64,000 nucleotides of DNA from Azophilus sp965247035 (GTDB lineage: Bacteria > Pseudomonadota > Gammaproteobacteria > Pseudomonadales > Azotimanducaceae), in assembly GCA_965247035.1 (NCBI GenBank), contig CBDFGJ010000001.1:496001-560000 (forward strand). Reading direction: 5' to 3'. The notes under the pieces are model-generated. The model was not told the origin of the DNA, searched no databases, and saw nothing but the letters and a program-made list of their open reading frames with translations. The translations under genes and the position numbers were made by a program. The stretch's first letter is position 1, and every line of letters begins with the position of its first letter. This document shows, one piece after another, positions 25,556 through 34,367 of this stretch.

Positions 25556-27739
25556 TCAAGATCCCACGTTGGTCATAACGGTGACTTCATAGCCGATCAA
25601 CGAAACGCCCCGGCTGTACAGGGCAAAAAGGTGCCTGATGGTGAGAGGATCGGTCAAATCCAAATTGTTACGTCTCAAATAAACACGATCGCCGTTGCCC
25701 AATCCCGTGTTGTCGACCAATGGCGAGATGTCCGATATTTCGTTACGGTAAAGCCTCAACTCCTCCAAGCTGGTCAGCCCCGACAGCGGCGAGAGGTCCG
25801 ATATTGCGTTGTCGTCAAGATCCAGCAGCGTTAGGCTGGTCAGCCCCGACAGCGGCGAGAGGTCTGATATTTCGTTTTCTTCAAGCCTCAACTCCGTCAG
25901 GCTGGTCAGATCAGACAGCGGCTCAAGGTCCGATATTTCGTTGTCGTCAAGCCTCAACTCCGTCAGGCTGGTCAGCCCCGACAGCGGCGTGATGTCCGAT
26001 AAAATTGGGTCGTCATTTCCGTCTCTTTGGCCGTCAAGATCCAGCTCCGTCAGGCCGGTCAGCCTCGACAGCGGCTCAAGGTCCGATATTGCGTTTTCAT
26101 AAAGAAACAGCTCCGTCAGGCTGGTCAGATCAGACAGCGGCGAGAGGTCCGATATTCCGTTCTCGCCAAGCCACAGCGTCGTCAGGCTGGTCAGTGCCGC
26201 CAGCGACACGAGGTCCGAGTCCGATAGATCGTTGTTGTCAAGAAACAGCTCCGTCAAGCCGGTCAGCCCCGACAGCGGCGAGAGGTCCGATATTGCGTTG
26301 TCGTCAAGCACCAGCAGCTTCAGGTTGGCCAGCCCAGACAGCGGCATGATGTTCGATAGAATCGGGTCTCCGTTTCCGTCTTCTTGGTCATCAAGATACA
26401 GCTCCGTCAGGCTGGTCAGCATCATCAGCGGCGAGAGGTCCGATATTGCGTTGTAGTCAAGCCCCAGCGTCGTCAGGCTGGTCAATGCCGGCAGCGACTC
26501 GAGGTCCGTGTTCGATAGATCGTTGTTGTCAAGATCCAGCTCCGTCAGGCTGGTCAGCGTCATCAGCGGCGAGAGGTCCGATATTGCGTTGTTGTCAAGA
26601 TCCAGCTCCGTCAGGCTGGTCAGCGTCATCAGCGGCGTGAGGATCGATATTGCGTTGCCGTCAAGCCCCAGCTCCGTCAGGCTGGTCAGCATCGTCAGCG
26701 GCCCGATGTCCGATAAAATTGGGTCTCCGCCTACGTTTTCTTGTCCGTCAAGATCCAGCTCCATCAGGCCGGTCAGGCCCGACAGCGGTGCGATGTCGAT
26801 GATTTGGTTTTCCTGAAGAAACAGAGCCGTCAAGCTGGTGGCGAACTCCAAGCCGGTCAGGTCCGAAATGCCTGCATTAGTCGCATCCAGCGTGGTCAGC
26901 CGGGCCAAGTCCCGTTTGGTGGTGATCCGATCACCCAACGGGAGGCCCAATTCGGCGGCGATCGCCGCCCGCAGGGCGGGGTCCGGGATCAGCACCCCCG
27001 GCTCGACGGGCGGCTGCAGGGAGGACGGCGCGCCGAGCGTGACCCCGGAGGCGACTAGCGGGGCGGCGGCGGCCAAGTCGTAGGGGTTGCCGAACAGGCT
27101 CACATAGTCGCCGAGGCCGAGGCCCGGGTTGTCCAGCAGCGGCGAGAGGTCTTTGATCCGGTTGTTGGCCAAGGCCAGCCTCGCCAGTTCGGTCAGGCCG
27201 GCCAAGGCGGAGATGTCCTCAATGTCGTTGTTGGCTAGGGACAGCAGCTCCAGTTCGGCCAAGCCGGCCAAGGGGGCGATGTCGGCCAGGCAGGGCCCGG
27301 CCGGCGGCAGGCAGTTGCCGTGCAGGTGCAGGCGGGTGAGCCCGTCCAGCCCGGCCAAGGGAGAGAGGTCCAGAACGCGGTTGCCGGAGAGGTCGAGCCA
27401 GCGCAGTGCGGCCAAGCCGGCCAAGGGCAAGAGATCTTGGATCCGGTTGTCGCCGAGGACGAGGATGCGCAGCCGGGTCAGCCCGGCCAGCGGCGAGAGG
27501 TCGGAGACCAAGTTGGCTTCGAGGTGCAGGATTGTGAGGTTGACGGCGAGCTCGAGGCCCGAGAGGTCGCGGATGCCGTGGTAGTCGGCGGACAGGGTTC
27601 GCAGGGAGGCCATGTCGGCCTCGGTGATGGCCTCGCCGGGCTCCTTGTCGAGTTGTTTGAGGATGGCGGTTCGGAGGTTCGGGTCCGGGACCTGCACTGT
27701 TTGGGCGGCGGCTTGCTGGCTGAACGCGAGGACGGCCAA
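25556..27739 (-). CDS. Secreted leucine-rich-repeat protein
   Basis: 727 aa from the first usable codon (TTG at 27739), made almost wholly of more than twenty 22-23-residue repeats of SDS22/internalin type (LTSLTELDLDDNEISDLSPL). Two cap modules start the two arrays (VPDPNLRTAILKQLDKEPGE and IPDPALRAAIAAELGLPLGD), so the gene arose by duplication of cap plus repeats. The beginning LAVLAFSQQAAAQ is the end of a signal peptide; the rest (ARRLAQIAFA) is in frame upstream but has no start codon. An ATG at 27849 with GGAGGAG lies in another frame, so a one-base frameshift in the signal sequence is likely. Probably binds proteins outside the cell. Confidence 0.82.
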   Translation of the reverse strand: MAVLAFSQQAAAQTVQVPDPNLRTAILKQLDKEPGEAITEADMASLRTLSADYHGIRDLSGLELAVNLTILHLEANLVSDLSPLAGLTRLRILVLGDNRIQDLLPLAGLAALRWLDLSGNRVLDLSPLAGLDGLTRLHLHGNCLPPAGPCLADIAPLAGLAELELLSLANNDIEDISALAGLTELARLALANNRIKDLSPLLDNPGLGLGDYVSLFGNPYDLAAAAPLVASGVTLGAPSSLQPPVEPGVLIPDPALRAAIAAELGLPLGDRITTKRDLARLTTLDATNAGISDLTGLEFATSLTALFLQENQIIDIAPLSGLTGLMELDLDGQENVGGDPILSDIGPLTMLTSLTELGLDGNAISILTPLMTLTSLTELDLDNNAISDLSPLMTLTSLTELDLDNNDLSNTDLESLPALTSLTTLGLDYNAISDLSPLMMLTSLTELYLDDQEDGNGDPILSNIMPLSGLANLKLLVLDDNAISDLSPLSGLTGLTELFLDNNDLSDSDLVSLAALTSLTTLWLGENGISDLSPLSDLTSLTELFLYENAISDLEPLSRLTGLTELDLDGQRDGNDDPILSDITPLSGLTSLTELRLDDNEISDLEPLSDLTSLTELRLEENEISDLSPLSGLTSLTLLDLDDNAISDLSPLSGLTSLEELRLYRNEISDISPLVDNTGLGNGDRVYLRRNNLDLTDPLTIRHLFALYSRGVSLIGYEVTVMTNVGS
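25720..26830. repeat. DNA repeats of the LRR array
   Basis: Units of about 66 bases, many nearly identical (GTCAGGCTGGTCAG..AGCGGCGAGAGGTCCGATAT), encode the second LRR array. Their near identity suggests recent expansion or gene conversion and makes repeat-number change likely. Confidence 0.8.
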
Positions 27740-27976
27740 GGCGAAGGCAATCTGGGCTAGTCGGCGGGCCTTGTGCGCGAGCGGGGATGGAGCGGGGATG
27801 GGTTGCTGCTCGGCTGCGCCGCGCCAGCGTGTTGTTCCAATCGCGTCATGGCGTAGTCTCCTCCTAAAGTTTGCTTTTGTTCAACATGGCGAGGCTGGCC
27901 GTCGTTGTGGCCCGCCGCGGACACCGCTTTCCTGAATGTCAAGCCTATTATAAATGCCCAAAATCAATTGTGCGAG

Positions 27977-28950
27977 CCTAAACATTTCGGCATTTTTCGT
28001 TCAGACAGCGACGGAGAGCTGGTCCGTGAATTCGGCCGGAGTCAACAAGCCGAGGGCATGGTGGGGCCGGACGTTGTGGTGGTGGAGGAGAGACCCCTCC
28101 AGAGCTCGGTTCATTTCGCCGGAGGTCGCCGCGGTGGACGGACCATATAACCCGACCGCAGGGTGCGGTTGCTGCGCTCGACGCTGCCGTTACTGTCGGG
28201 GTGGCGGGGTGGGAGGACGTGGAGGGGGATGCCGGCGGCGCGGCGGGCGGTTTCGAATTCCTGCATGAACTCGGAGCCGCCGCCGATCTGCACCGAGCTC
28301 ACGGGCAGGCGCTGCAGGGCCTCGTGGAGGAAGTCAGTGGCGCTGGAGCGGACCTTGACGTGGATGCTGTTGGTGATCGGGTCCTTGGCGTGGAACTGCT
28401 TGAAGGTTCCGCTGTCGATCTGCACGGTCATGTGGTCGAACTGGACGAGTTCGACGGGCGCCGATTGAGGCCCGACGCGAGGCGCTGTGTGTGGCGGCGG
28501 GAGAAGTCGCGGCGGCGCTTGCTCCGTGCGCACCCCCCGCAGTGGCTGGCGGGTGCTGCGCAGCCGGTGCGCACGCCATCGGCGAGGATCCGCCCGACGG
28601 ACGCGGCGCTCAGTGTTGAAGCTGGGGTCGCGGCGGAGGATGGCGTGGATGGTCGTGCGCCCGGCCCAAGGCCAGCGGTGGCGCTCGGCCTCGACTAGGC
28701 GGCGGTCCCGCCTGGTCCACTGCCGGGGCCGGATTCCACGCAGGTGCTGTGCGGCGCGGGTGGGCCCTGCGCCAGTCGTCGTCGGTGCTCTTGGCTAGGC
28801 CGGTGGCGCTTGCCGCCGGTGACCATCTGGTCGATCAGTTCAAGCAGTTCAAGGGCGTGCAGGCGCTCGCGAGCGGGTTCGGAATCGGTCAGGTCCACCG
28901 GCAGGCGCTTGCAGGAGGGCGGGCGGGCGGGCAACAGTCTCATGTTCAGG
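27977..28950 (-). mobile_element. IS481-type element, degraded transposase
   Basis: The minus strand encodes, in several frames, a helix-turn-helix part (ASVGRILADGVRTGC), the DDE integrase core (VELVQFDHMTVQIDSG, VQIGGGSEFMQEFE, PRHPDSNGSVERSNRTLRSG) and the tail HNVRPHHALGLLTPAEFTDQ ending at 28001. At least two frame changes separate the pieces, so it is inactive. An end-like sequence (CATTTCGGCATTTTTCGT on the plus strand) follows. The 27740-27976 gap otherwise holds only the LRR gene leader. Confidence 0.78.
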
Positions 28951-29094
28951 CTCCTTGGTTTTGTGGCAAGACAAGTGTGCCTGAACCGGCGGCGGGCGTC
29001 CGCAGCCCGTCACCCCGTCGGAACCAGTGCGCCAATGCGCCGACAATCGCCGGGGCCGAAATTCCGGAATGTGTCTGAGCCCATACAGGGCCAA

Positions 29095-29575
29095 CAACCA
29101 CGATAAGCCACATGACGGCTGGAGGAACCATGTACATGTGGATGGGAAGCACAAGCTGGTGCAGTGCCGCAATGCCACTGACGCTGCGGTGCATGACAGC
29201 CAAGTGGTGGATGAATTGTTGACGTAGGGCGACACCGGCTCCGGTGTCTGGGCGGACGCCGTCCATCGGTCGGCGGAGATCGAAGCCGAACTGAAGGCCA
29301 AGGGGCTGACCAGCCGCATTCACTGCAAGGGCGAGCGGGGCAAGCAGCTGACCGAGCAGGCCCGGAGGGAGCAGCCGAGCCAAATCCACCGTACGGGTCC
29401 GGGTCCGGGTCAGGCATGTCTTCGGCGCGCAGGCCAATGACAAGGACGGCGCCATCGTGCGGACCATCGGTCCGGCGCGGGCCAAAGCTGGGATCGGCAT
29501 GAAAAGCCTTGCCTGCAACATGCGCCGTCTTGTGCAACTGCAGCACTTCAACCACCCGCAGCCGGCATGAAGGAA
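29095..29575 (+). mobile_element. IS5-type transposase remnant
   Basis: The plus strand encodes KHKLVQCRNATDAAVHDSQV, then after a stop GVWADAVHRSAEIEAELKAKG and GKQLTEQARREQ, and in another frame IGPARAKAGIGMKSLACNMRRLVQLQ. These are the DDE core and tail blocks of IS5-group transposases. Stops and shifts make it inactive. Flanks 28951-29094 and 29576-29848 contain no gene. Confidence 0.7.
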
Positions 29576-29848
29576 GGGCGGCCGGACATGCGGATCCAGC
29601 CACGCAGCGGAACGGCCCGCACTCGAAAGACCGCCGACAGACACAAAACCGTCCACGAGCCCGCCAGTCAGCGGCTCAACGCCAACTTCAAACCGGCCGC
29701 GCCGACACGCGGCGCTGAAAACAGGCAAAAGTCGAGGTGCCCCCTAAGAAAAAACATGCTATCGGCGGTCGGGCAACCGGCTTGCCGAGGGCCGGGCGAA
29801 AGTTACTGACGACGGGCGATTGCTTGCGGCCGAGCGGGGACGAACGCA

Positions 29849-30908
29849 TCAATAGTGCGCAATGGGGCCTTGGTTGACATGCACGATGCGTTTGCCGCCG
29901 CCGGTGGCTTGGTACATCTCCATCAGAGCGGTCGGCATGGATGCAAATCCCTGAACGACCTCGATAGGCACTTGAAGTTGTCCTGAACGCAGCCACTTCG
30001 CCATCGCGGCTTCAGCGGCGTCGAATTCAGGGATGTGGTTGTAGACGAAAAAGCCGTGCATGTTCGCATTCACTTGGCGTAGATTGGTGTAGTTGCGCAA
30101 AGCAAAAGGCTCCGTGCGCTGATACTCCGAGATCGAGCCGCATAAGACCACGCGGGCACCGGGGGCTAGGTGATTCAGCGCCGCTTCCAAAATTTCACCG
30201 CCAACGTTGTCGAAGTACAGGCTAATGCCGTTGGGAAAGCAGGAGGCGAGGGCCGCATCTAAGTCATCGGCTTTGTAGTCAATGGTTGCCGTGCAGCCGA
30301 GGGTGCGGATGAGGTCGCACTTGGCCCGCCCGCCGGCGATGCCCACGACTGGTTTGCAGCCGTAGATGCAGGCTAGCTGCACGACCAAGGAGCCGACGCC
30401 GCCGGCGGCGCCGGAAAATCAGCACGGCTTCGTCGGCCTGCGGCTGCCCGCGACTGACAAAGCCGCAATAGGCGGAAAACCCAGTCATGCCAAACACCGT
30501 TAAGGCATGATGAATGGGCAGGCCGTGGTGCTTTAGACGGCGGAACTTCCCCTCCGGCGTTATACGACTCACCTTCCAAGTCTGCCAGCCCAACTGCCCC
30601 TGAACGAATTTCCCCCGGCGGTAGTCCGGGTGGTTGGAGACCGCCGCTTCCGCCACGCCACGCCCGTGAATCACATCACCGATCTCAAGCGGCACCTCTC
30701 CGGCGGCACCGCCCCGCATCATGTACATGCGCATGACTGGAGCGATGTTCAACAGGTGGGTCTTGAGCAGCACCTCGCCCGGGCCGGGCTGGGGAACCGG
30801 AGTTTCCCGGTAACTGAAATGCTTTTCCTCAAGTTCGTTGGTTGGGTGCTTCGCCACTACCCATTGGCGGTTCGGGGCGTTAGGCAAAGATGCTGAGGAA
30901 TCGGACAA
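29849..30908 (-). pseudogene. MDR-family NADPH:quinone reductase, frameshifted
   Basis: The N-terminal half (from 30908; NRQWVVAKHPTNELEEKHFS, FGMTGFSAYCGF) and C-terminal half (SGAAGGVGSLVVQLACIYGC, SLYFDNVGGEILEAALNHL, VCGSISEYQ-like VLCGSISEYQ) are in different frames. Removing one T in the ATTTTCC run near 30416 restores VLISGAAGGVGS. Restored length is about 350 aa, normal for the zinc-free, prostaglandin-reductase/curA-like MDR enzymes that reduce enones. A full paralogue is at 37409. Confidence 0.82.
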
Positions 30909-31011
30909 TTAGGTGAACACCATCGCTAGCATTTGCGTAGGCGAAGCCCAAGACATAAAGATATATTCATATGCTATGCCATTTTTGGTAAGGGCGTAAG
31001 GGAGGTGGCGC
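30909..31011. promoter_or_regulatory. Divergent promoter region
   Basis: A short AT-rich stretch (AAAGATATATTCATATGC at about 30957) lies between divergent genes. It resembles a degenerate form of the TGATATATCA operator with one inserted base. GGAGGTG precedes the ATG at 31012. Confidence 0.3.
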
Positions 31012-31299
31012 ATGGCGGCTTACTTGGTGGTGATGGTCCAGATTCATGACCGCAACGCCTTTCTTGAAGGCTATGCCGTCAGGGCAGCGGAACTGACCGC
31101 GCAATTTGGCGGCGAGTACCTAGCGCGCTCATCCAATATTACGGCGTTAGAGGGCGAGCATCCGAGCGGTTCGATGGTGATATCCAAGTGGCCAGACAAG
31201 GCCGCAGCGCTGAGGTTATGGAATTCCCCGGAATACGCGGAAGCGAAAAAGCTGCGCCAAGGCTTGGCGGATTGCCAAGTCATGCTTGTAGAGGACTAG
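31012..31299 (+). CDS. DUF1330-family small protein
   Basis: 95 aa, the family's usual size (ferredoxin-like alpha+beta barrel, dimeric). MAAYLVVMVQIHDRNAFLEGY at the start and the GSMVISKWPDKAAALRLWNSPEY block are typical. A GGAGG site lies seven bases upstream. First gene of a plus-strand operon with two glyoxalase-fold proteins and a transporter. DUF1330 members often sit in catabolic operons, role unsettled. A second one is at 54709. Confidence 0.85.
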   Translation: MAAYLVVMVQIHDRNAFLEGYAVRAAELTAQFGGEYLARSSNITALEGEHPSGSMVISKWPDKAAALRLWNSPEYAEAKKLRQGLADCQVMLVED

Positions 31300-31317
31300 T
31301 GAGGCGAGGCTGGCTCG

Positions 31318-31830
31318 GTGGAACCTGATCGAGCGCCCCCGGAATTGCACGGCATCGTCAAGCGCACGACCCTTATCGTGCGCGACATGGCGGCTAGCAA
31401 GCGCTGGTATGAGTACGTGCTGGGCATGTCGGTGTGGATGGATACCGAATTCGTGCTCACCGGCCAAGGGTTAGCGGCGGGCGTGGCCGGGGACCGCACC
31501 CATTTGGTTGTTATGCGCGGCAGCGACCCCAAAATTGGCATGATTGGCTTGCTGCAATGGGTTGAACCGGTCTGGCCGGCACCGCCGCCGCCCTCATCCG
31601 TGACCTATGGCATGCCCATCTTCGTAGTGGAGACCAACGACGCCGCTGGCGTCGCCCGTCGCGCCGAAGAACTCGGCAGCCGAATTCACGCGCATCCCCA
31701 CACTTGGTCCACTAGGGGTGCGCACGGCGAATTCAAGCACTTCATTGGCGCTTCAGTGTTTGACCCGGATGGGCACTTTTTCGAGTGCAATCAGGTCACG
31801 CGCATTGAAGATCCGCCAGAATCCGACTAA
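31318..31830 (+). CDS. Glyoxalase/VOC-family protein
   Basis: 170 aa from a GTG at 31318. One vicinal-oxygen-chelate unit pair is seen: HGIVKRTTLIVRDMAASKRWYEYVLGM at the start and HFIGASVFDPDGHFFECNQV near the end, the latter with the metal-ligand Glu. It may be a lyase, isomerase or extradiol-type enzyme acting on a pathway intermediate. Confidence 0.83.
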   Translation: MEPDRAPPELHGIVKRTTLIVRDMAASKRWYEYVLGMSVWMDTEFVLTGQGLAAGVAGDRTHLVVMRGSDPKIGMIGLLQWVEPVWPAPPPPSSVTYGMPIFVVETNDAAGVARRAEELGSRIHAHPHTWSTRGAHGEFKHFIGASVFDPDGHFFECNQVTRIEDPPESD

Positions 31831-31843
31831 GAGGAGCATTGAT

Positions 31844-32284
31844 ATGGGCCTGCGTTTTCAGCGCGCCAACTACCTAGTGGCGAACATGGACCGCGCCCTT
31901 GTGTTCTACCGCGATGTGCTTGGCTTTGAAGTGGCGTTTGTCGAGGAGCCGAGACCGGTCAGCTATTCCCATGAGGTGTTTGGCATTGGCCAGCAGACGA
32001 TGGTCGGGTTTGCCGCACTGAGTGCACCGGGTCAACCGCGTGTTCTTGCATTGACTGAAGTGCCAAACCTGGTCGCCCAAGCAACGCCGCGCCGCGCCGC
32101 CATCGTGTTGGAGAGCGACGACATCGACGCCGTGCTGGCCCGGGCCAAGGCGCATGGCTTTAAGGTGTTCCATGAGGAGGTCCTTCATACTCACGATGGT
32201 CGGGTTGGCCGGGAGGTCGGCCTACTCGACGCGGACGACAATTTGACCGTGCTTTACTGCATCTTGGAACGACCTCAGCGGTGA
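31844..32284 (+). CDS. Glyoxalase/VOC-family protein
   Basis: 146 aa from the ATG at 31844, with GAGGAG upstream. RANYLVANMDRALVFYRDVLGF is the VOC entry block, and VLESDDIDAVLARAKAHGF the second half. The last block reads EVGLLDADDNLTVLYCI, lacking the usual DPDG, so it differs from its neighbour. Its stop overlaps the GTG of the transporter gene by four bases. Confidence 0.83.
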   Translation: MGLRFQRANYLVANMDRALVFYRDVLGFEVAFVEEPRPVSYSHEVFGIGQQTMVGFAALSAPGQPRVLALTEVPNLVAQATPRRAAIVLESDDIDAVLARAKAHGFKVFHEEVLHTHDGRVGREVGLLDADDNLTVLYCILERPQR

Positions 32285-33670
32285 GCGCCGGCCCGGTCCC
32301 CACGACGGATAAGGCCCCTTCGCCCAAGCCGCAGCACTTGTCGGCGGGCGGGCCTTCTTCGCCTAAGCCGCAGTACCCTCCGGCCGGTCGGGCTTGGTAC
32401 ATGGCCGGCTTGCTGACCGTCGCCTATGTGGTTTCCTTTGTGGACCGCAACATTCTGTTGCTGATGATCGACCCCATTAAGGCCGATCTTGGGTTGTCGG
32501 ACTTCCAGATTGGTCTACTACTCGGCCCGGCTTTCGCCATCTTCTACGCCACCATGGGGCTGCCCTTGGGCTACTTGGCTGACCGACGCCGGCGCACCTG
32601 GATCGTGATGGCGGGCATCGCTGTCTGGTCAGCGGCCACCGTGCTCTCGGGACTGGCCGCGCAACTTCGTCCAACTATTCATCGCCCGCATGTCGGTGGC
32701 GATTGGAGAGGCCACATTAAGCCCATGCGCCATGTCACTAATTTCCGATTCTTTTCCAGAGGAAAGACGAGGCAAGCCCATTGCCCTGTACTCAAGCGCC
32801 ATATCGCTTGGCAGCGGCTTGGCGGCGCTTTTGGGCGCGGCTGTGCTGGCTTGGGCCAAATCCAACGAGCAGGTGGCGCTGCCGCTGGTTGGCCAGCTGT
32901 CGTCTTGGCAACTGGCGTTCATCGTGGTGGGGCTGCCTGGGCTGCTGCTGGTGGCGCTTTTTGCGGGCGTACCGGAACCTAAGCGCATATCGGCCGGCGC
33001 CGGGCAGGCCCGCGCCCACCTTGGGCACATGTTCGCCCATGTTGGGCAACACCTCGGCACCTACGCCAGTTTCGTCTCCATCTTCTGCTACATGACCATT
33101 GTGGCGTACAGCCACGGTTGGTTGGCGGTGACCTTTGATCGAACCTTCGGCTGGCCGGTTGAGCGTTACGCCCTAGCCAATGGGATAGCCCTCATTCTCA
33201 TTGGGCCGCTGGCGATGAACTTCGCCGGCTGGCTTTCCGACCAGCAAACCGCCAAGGGCCACCGGGACGCACCCCTGCGCATCGCCCTGCTGGGGCTGGT
33301 GGTTTCCCTGCCACCGGCGGTAGTCGGCCCGCTGTTGAGCGACCCTTGGCTGGCTTTTGGTTTGCTCGCTTTCGCCAACGTTGGCTTCGCCTTCATATCC
33401 GCCACTGGCGTAACCGCCTTGCTCAATATCGTGCCACCCCGCATCCGCGGCCAGACCGTGGCGCTCTACTATATGGCCATCAGCTTGTCTGGGCTGATGT
33501 TCGGGCCTACTTTAACCGGGGCGCTCAACGGCTTCGTTTTCGGCATCGACGGCATCCGCTACAGCATGGCCCTGTTGCCGGCGGCCTTTGGCTTGCCGGT
33601 GGTGGCGCTCGCTCCCCTGACGTTGCGTTTGTACCGACGGGCTTTAGCTGAAGATCTGGTCGAAAGCTGA
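32281..33670 (+). pseudogene. MFS transporter, frameshifted
   Basis: A GTG at 32281 overlaps the glyoxalase stop. Helix 1 and the loop motif (YVVSFVDRNILLLM, GYLADRRRRTWIVM) are in one frame; the rest (FVQLFIARMSVAIGEATLSP, then ten or so helices) in another. Dropping one G near 32660 gives the usual LARNFVQLF, restoring about 460 aa of a 12-helix major facilitator of the kind that carries organic acids (spinster/hexuronate-like). Either a disabled gene or a base error. Confidence 0.85.
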
Positions 33671-33671
33671 T

Positions 33672-33702
33672 CGCGTCCTCGCCGCCACTTTCGATGGACG
33701 CG
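33672..33702. terminator. Hairpin between convergent genes
   Basis: CGCGTCC and GGACGCG form a 7-bp perfect stem with a 17-base loop, between the transporter stop (plus) and the LeuD-like stop (minus). There is no T-run, so intrinsic termination is uncertain. Confidence 0.35.
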
Positions 33703-33728
33703 CAGGACTTAGGCGATGGGTTTGGGCC

Positions 33729-34367
33729 TCAATGGCCAACCCGATCCATCGCCGCCCAAGGATGGACTTCAAAGCGGCGGCGTTCAAAATCGTCGATCAG
33801 GTCGGCCTTGGTTAGCGTGTAGTCGATTGGATCTAAGCCTTGGATCAGTCGGATTCGACTGGCTTCGCGGATAACGAATGGTGTTTGCCCAAGGGCGCTG
33901 CCTATCGTGATGGCTTCGAGGTCCAATAACAGCCGGTGCTCCTGCGGATTCTGTTTGACCCAGTCGGCCAGCGCCCGCACCTCCGGCTCCGGCGTCGCCG
34001 CCGGCAGCAGCCCGTTGGCGATGCAGTTCTTTAGGAAGATGGCGCCAAAACTGGGTGCGACAATGGCGCGAACGCCAAATTCCTTCAACGCCCACACGGC
34101 ATGCTCTCTGGATGAACCGCAGCCGAAGTTGGCGCCGCCGAGCAGGATGCTGGCGCCGGCGTAGTCTGCCTGATTGAGCACGAAATTCGGGTCCGGTTGG
34201 CGCTTAGCCAAGTTGAGATAGCGCCAGTTGGCGAACAAGCCCGTCGCCAGACCTTTTTTCGACACCAACCGCATCTCTCTTGAGGGAATAATGGCGTCGG
34301 TATCGATGTTGGTGCGCAGCAGGGGCGCGGCAACGCCTTGGTGGTGAATGAAGGGCCGCAGTTTCAA
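33729..34367 (-). CDS. leuD: LeuD-like hydratase small subunit
   Basis: 212 aa from the TTG at 34367, whose last bases overlap the LeuC stop (TTGA); an open frame extends a few codons further. The swivel-domain signature GGANFGCGSSREHAVWAL and FLKNCIANGLLP are those of isopropylmalate-dehydratase small subunits. Together with the large subunit it would hydrate/dehydrate a 2-hydroxy or unsaturated dicarboxylate. In this catabolic setting, without other leucine genes, the substrate may be a methylmalate-type or citramalate-type acid rather than isopropylmalate. Confidence 0.87.
   Translation of the reverse strand: MKLRPFIHHQGVAAPLLRTNIDTDAIIPSREMRLVSKKGLATGLFANWRYLNLAKRQPDPNFVLNQADYAGASILLGGANFGCGSSREHAVWALKEFGVRAIVAPSFGAIFLKNCIANGLLPAATPEPEVRALADWVKQNPQEHRLLLDLEAITIGSALGQTPFVIREASRIRLIQGLDPIDYTLTKADLIDDFERRRFEVHPWAAMDRVGH

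Noticed and set aside
25720..26830. Regular 66-base repeats considered as a CRISPR array
   Set aside because: The units are in one coding frame and translate to leucine-rich repeats; there are no unique spacers between constant repeats and no cas gene.
28201..28698. 165-aa plus-strand frame in the IS481-type element
   Set aside because: It is antisense to the DDE integrase core, which has clear catalytic blocks.
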